A stretch of 34,510 nt of DNA. Origin: Bacteroidaceae bacterium (GTDB taxonomy: Bacteria; Bacteroidota; Bacteroidia; Bacteroidales; Bacteroidaceae). Every line of letters starts with the position of its first letter. The first letter of the stretch is position 1. The notes under the pieces are model-generated. The model saw only the letters and a program-made list of their open reading frames with translations, was not told the origin of the DNA and ran no database searches. The translations under genes were made by a program, and so were the position numbers. Where the stretch lies: the NCBI GenBank assembly GCA_024398535.1, contig JAKSIY010000014.1:1-34510 (forward strand), written 5' to 3'. Shown piece by piece: positions 31,940-34,510 of the stretch.

Positions 31940-32733
31940 TGAAGATACTGAAGCAACAGTATAACGTACTCAATTCCATGATAGATCCGGAGTTCAGGCT
32001 GACTCCGGATTCACTCATTTCATTGACTCAGGACATCTTTGCAAGATACTGCTCCAGCCATTGGTGCGGTGCATTTGACCTGAGGGAAAAGAACAGGATG
32101 TGGATCATAAATGACTTCACATTCAGGATTACCGATGCCATGCCATTCTGGACAGAGAGCATCGACATTGAAACCTGGTTCTCAGAAAAGCCAGCAATCA
32201 AGCTCAGGCAGGACTACCGTCTGTCGCAGAATGGCAAGGTCTTTGCAATAGGAGACTGCACATGGGCCGTGCTTGACATGGAGAGCAGGAAACCGCTTGC
32301 TGCATCAGACGTCCTGCCGGAATTTGAACTGCATGAAGAGATTGTGCTGGGAACGCACAGACATCGCTTCCCGCAGAAAACCGAGCATCTTCTGACATAC
32401 CGTCACATGACCAACAACAATGACAAGGACTTCAACTACCATGTCACGAATGTCTCATACGCAAACATCTGCCTGGGAGCTCTTCCTGAAGATTATCTGA
32501 GCAGCCATGAATTGCATGAGTTCTCAATAAAGTTCCTGCAGGAGACATTCATAGGTCAGGAACTGCAGTGTCAGGTATCACGCACTGCAACCCCGGACCT
32601 GTGGACCTATGACATGACATCAGACGGCACCACCCTGGCCTGCCAGGCATACGCCCAGTATGGAGAGCCCTATTCAAGGGAAGGAATCCTTGACCGGAAC
32701 CTTCCATTCAGAAACACCAATAAACAGATATAA
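31939..32733 (+). CDS. Acyl-ACP thioesterase family protein
   Basis: The 264-residue protein is a double hot-dog enzyme of the Acyl-ACP thioesterase family. The first hot-dog (about 1-130) has the helix LISLTQDIFARYCSSHWCGAFDL and WIINDFTFRI; the second (from about 155) has HVTNVSYANICLGALPEDYL, where Asn and the histidine nearby fit the catalytic region. It releases fatty acids from acyl carrier protein. It is embedded in the aromatic operon, with a 1-base overlap with pheA (TGATG) and 1 nt before aroQ, which is unexpected for a lipid enzyme. Confidence 0.85.
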   Translation: MKILKQQYNVLNSMIDPEFRLTPDSLISLTQDIFARYCSSHWCGAFDLREKNRMWIINDFTFRITDAMPFWTESIDIETWFSEKPAIKLRQDYRLSQNGKVFAIGDCTWAVLDMESRKPLAASDVLPEFELHEEIVLGTHRHRFPQKTEHLLTYRHMTNNNDKDFNYHVTNVSYANICLGALPEDYLSSHELHEFSIKFLQETFIGQELQCQVSRTATPDLWTYDMTSDGTTLACQAYAQYGEPYSREGILDRNLPFRNTNKQI

Positions 32734-32734
32734 C

Positions 32735-33166
32735 ATGAAACTACTGATCATAAACGGCCCTAACCTGAACCTTCTGGGGCTCAGAGAGCCAACCATCTAC
32801 GGAGACCGCAATTACGATGCACTTGTAAAGTACGTGAAGGAGTGTGCAGACGCCCACGGTGTCCAGACAGAGTTCTTCCAGTCAAACCATGAAGGCGCAA
32901 TAGTCGATGCCATCCAGCAGGCATACGGCAGGATTGACGGCATCGTCATCAACCCGGCAGCCTACACCCACACCAGCGTGGCAATCCTGGACGCACTGAA
33001 GGCCGTACAGATTCCAACCGTCGAGGTACACCTGAGCAAGGTCAGCGAGCGTGAGGCATTCCGCCAGATCTCATACGTGTCATACTATGCAGAGAAGACC
33101 ATCACCGGCATGGGATTTGAGGGATACAAGGTGGCGGTTGACTATCTGTGTGAAAAATATTGCTAA
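32735..33166 (+). CDS. aroQ: Type II 3-dehydroquinate dehydratase
   Basis: The 143-residue enzyme forms 3-dehydroshikimate. It begins MKLLIINGPNLNLLGLREPTIYG with the active-site Arg/Tyr motif, followed by NHEGAIVDAIQ, NPAAYTHTSVAILDAL and VEVHLSKVSEREAFR, all diagnostic of the dodecameric type II enzyme. A longer frame to 32660 overlaps the thioesterase gene and was rejected. It lies one base after the thioesterase stop and 9 nt before the YihY gene. Confidence 0.96.
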   Translation: MKLLIINGPNLNLLGLREPTIYGDRNYDALVKYVKECADAHGVQTEFFQSNHEGAIVDAIQQAYGRIDGIVINPAAYTHTSVAILDALKAVQIPTVEVHLSKVSEREAFRQISYVSYYAEKTITGMGFEGYKVAVDYLCEKYC

Positions 33167-33175
33167 TTTCGCAGC

Positions 33176-34111
33176 ATGAATCAAGAGAAGGGTAATCTGA
33201 GGAAGCTCATTGAACTGGTCCGTTCGGGTCTGATATGGGACATAGACATGTTCCGTTTTGGAGAGAAGAAAGGCCGTTCCCTCAATGTACTCAAGATCAT
33301 CCTTGTCACCCTTGAAGATTTCCGCCGCCAGAAAGTTGGCCTCAGGGCCGTGTCTCTGGCATTCTTCTCTACGATTGCCATCATTCCGTGTTTTGCACTG
33401 GCATTCTCAGTATCAAACGGCTTTGGACTAGGAGAGAAACTTGAGGAACTGCTTCTTCAGAATTTCTCAGAAAGCGAAGATGTAATCAGGCAGATTCTTG
33501 TCTATGCGAACAACGTCATAGCCACTACGCACAACGGAGGTTTCGGAATTGTCAGTTTCCTATACTTCATCTGGTTGGTATTCTGGCTGATGATACAGGT
33601 TGAAAGTGCATTCAATTACGTACTCAAGGCCCAGAGGTCAAGAAGTATGTGGAAGAGAATCAGTGTCTATATGGCGCTGGCCGTTTCTCTCCCGTTCGTA
33701 GTCATGATGTTCCTCTCAACCATGCTCCTGTTCAGTCAGGGCAATGGTCTTGTAAGTCTTATCAACATCCCCTTCTGGGATACAATTTCCGGAGTGGTAT
33801 CATGGCTACTTGTATATGTCTTCACTGTATTAGCACTGACAGTCATGTACAAGTTCATACCAAGCTGCATCGTGCCGTTCAGCAAGGCATTCAGGGCAGG
33901 AGCCATCACCGGCATCATGTTCATCCTGTTCCAGGCAATCTATGTAGCCACACAGGTATTCTTCAACAGGTTGAGCGGTGTATTCGGAGCCGTGGCTGCC
34001 ATTCCGTTCATGATGATCTGGCTGAACATTGCCTGGTTCATTGTTCTTATCGGTGCCAAGCTGACCTATGCGTACATAAACTACAACGAATACAAACCAC
34101 AGGAGAACTGA
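33176..34111 (+). CDS. YihY/virulence factor BrkB family membrane protein
   Basis: The 311-residue inner-membrane protein has six hydrophobic segments (about 57-80, 120-142, 160-185, 205-228, 240-262, 270-295). VGLRAVSLAFFSTIAIIPCFALAF and GAVAAIPFMMIWLNIAWFIVLIGAKLTYAY are characteristic of the YihY/BrkB family (once misassigned as RNase BN). Function is uncertain; a transport or envelope role is likely. It follows aroQ by 9 nt, apparently in the same transcript. Confidence 0.9.
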   Translation: MNQEKGNLRKLIELVRSGLIWDIDMFRFGEKKGRSLNVLKIILVTLEDFRRQKVGLRAVSLAFFSTIAIIPCFALAFSVSNGFGLGEKLEELLLQNFSESEDVIRQILVYANNVIATTHNGGFGIVSFLYFIWLVFWLMIQVESAFNYVLKAQRSRSMWKRISVYMALAVSLPFVVMMFLSTMLLFSQGNGLVSLINIPFWDTISGVVSWLLVYVFTVLALTVMYKFIPSCIVPFSKAFRAGAITGIMFILFQAIYVATQVFFNRLSGVFGAVAAIPFMMIWLNIAWFIVLIGAKLTYAYINYNEYKPQEN

Positions 34112-34114
34112 CCT

Positions 34115-34510
34115 ATGGAGAGCTACCTGCAGATAGACGGACTCAGAAAGAGTTTCGGTGACCACGTGATCTTTGATGACTTTTCACTCAACATAGCAGA
34201 GGGTGAGAAGGTTGGACTCATTGCGCGCAACGGTGTCGGCAAGAGTACCCTTCTGGACATAATCTCAGGAAAGGAGGACTACGCCGCAGGAAGCATCATC
34301 TTCAGAAAAGACATAAAGGTATCATACCTTATTCAGACTCCGGTCTTCCAGAAGGGAGCACGTGTCATTGATACCATTCCAAAGACCGATGAACATGATT
34401 CGTGGGACCATGAGACAAGATCAAAGCAGATTCTCACAAAGCTTGGCATCACCGAGTTTGAGAAACCTGTTGACCAGCTGTCCGGAGGCCAGGCAAAACG
34501 AGTAGCACTG
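34115..34510 (+). CDS. ABC-F family ATPase, N-terminal fragment
   Basis: 132 codons lie in the window and the gene runs off the right edge. It begins MESYLQIDGLRKSFGDHVIF, with Walker A ARNGVGKST at 37-45 (the usual first Gly is Ala) and the signature LSGGQAKRVAL just before the edge. No membrane segment is present, so it fits the soluble ABC-F group (Uup-like) that act on ribosomes or DNA-linked processes. It starts 3 nt after the YihY stop and is probably the ninth gene or later of the aro transcript. Confidence 0.85.
   Translation, partial: MESYLQIDGLRKSFGDHVIFDDFSLNIAEGEKVGLIARNGVGKSTLLDIISGKEDYAAGSIIFRKDIKVSYLIQTPVFQKGARVIDTIPKTDEHDSWDHETRSKQILTKLGITEFEKPVDQLSGGQAKRVAL

Overview
The window looks like a chromosomal segment from a member of the order Bacteroidales, probably Prevotellaceae or Bacteroidaceae. 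Evidence: several upstream regions carry the Bacteroidetes sigma-type promoter (TTTG, about 19-20 nt, TAnnTTTG), most genes lack a clear Shine-Dalgarno sequence, and the proteins are typical of the group (long-tailed S16, GIN-domain protein, RseC-RnfBCDGEA, type I-beta DAHP synthase, Acyl-ACP thioesterase, EttA-like ABC-F). No tRNA, rRNA, CRISPR array or transposase gene was seen.

Layout. 1-419: start of a secreted YD-repeat protein (minus, cut by the window edge) and a mostly empty gap. 420-7351 (minus): lepA with its own promoter; pheT-yebC-small winged-helix gene ending in a clear terminator; dnaB. 7445-8344 (plus): ispE. 8339-13860 (minus): rseC-rnfB-rnfC-rnfD-rnfG-rnfE-rnfA, a complete ion-translocating ferredoxin:NAD oxidoreductase operon. 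14074-17356 (plus): rpsP with a strong promoter, a 5' hairpin and a terminator; a stand-alone PTS EIIC-like membrane protein; and a tandem pair of 251-residue paralogues under one promoter. 17353-19021 (minus): an acetyltransferase-like protein and a Nudix hydrolase. 19084-21330 (plus): a GH3 lipoprotein glycosidase.

21405-23577 is the odd part. Two direct copies of a GC-rich composite repeat flank one GIN-domain gene. Each copy contains a short tandem array, a roughly 141-bp element with terminal inverted repeats, and hairpin-rich GC repeats. Between the copies, paired positions in the stems changed together. 23640-25334 (minus) is ettA. 25479-26342 (plus) is an outer-membrane barrel protein.

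26374-34510 (plus) is an aromatic amino acid operon: DAHP synthase, prephenate dehydrogenase, aroB, aroA, chorismate mutase/prephenate dehydratase, an acyl-ACP thioesterase, aroQ, a YihY-family membrane protein and the start of an ABC-F ATPase, all tightly spaced or overlapping. In front of it is a complete transcription attenuator: a canonical promoter, an unannotated 16-residue leader peptide packed with Tyr and Phe codons (MKNYSAYFFYFYFTRQ), competing RNA arms and an intrinsic terminator. The operon therefore appears to be controlled by ribosome stalling at Tyr/Phe codons, in addition to likely allosteric control through the regulatory domains of DAHP synthase and the ACT domain of PheA. 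This attenuator and the structured repeat pair are the two strongest discoveries in the window.
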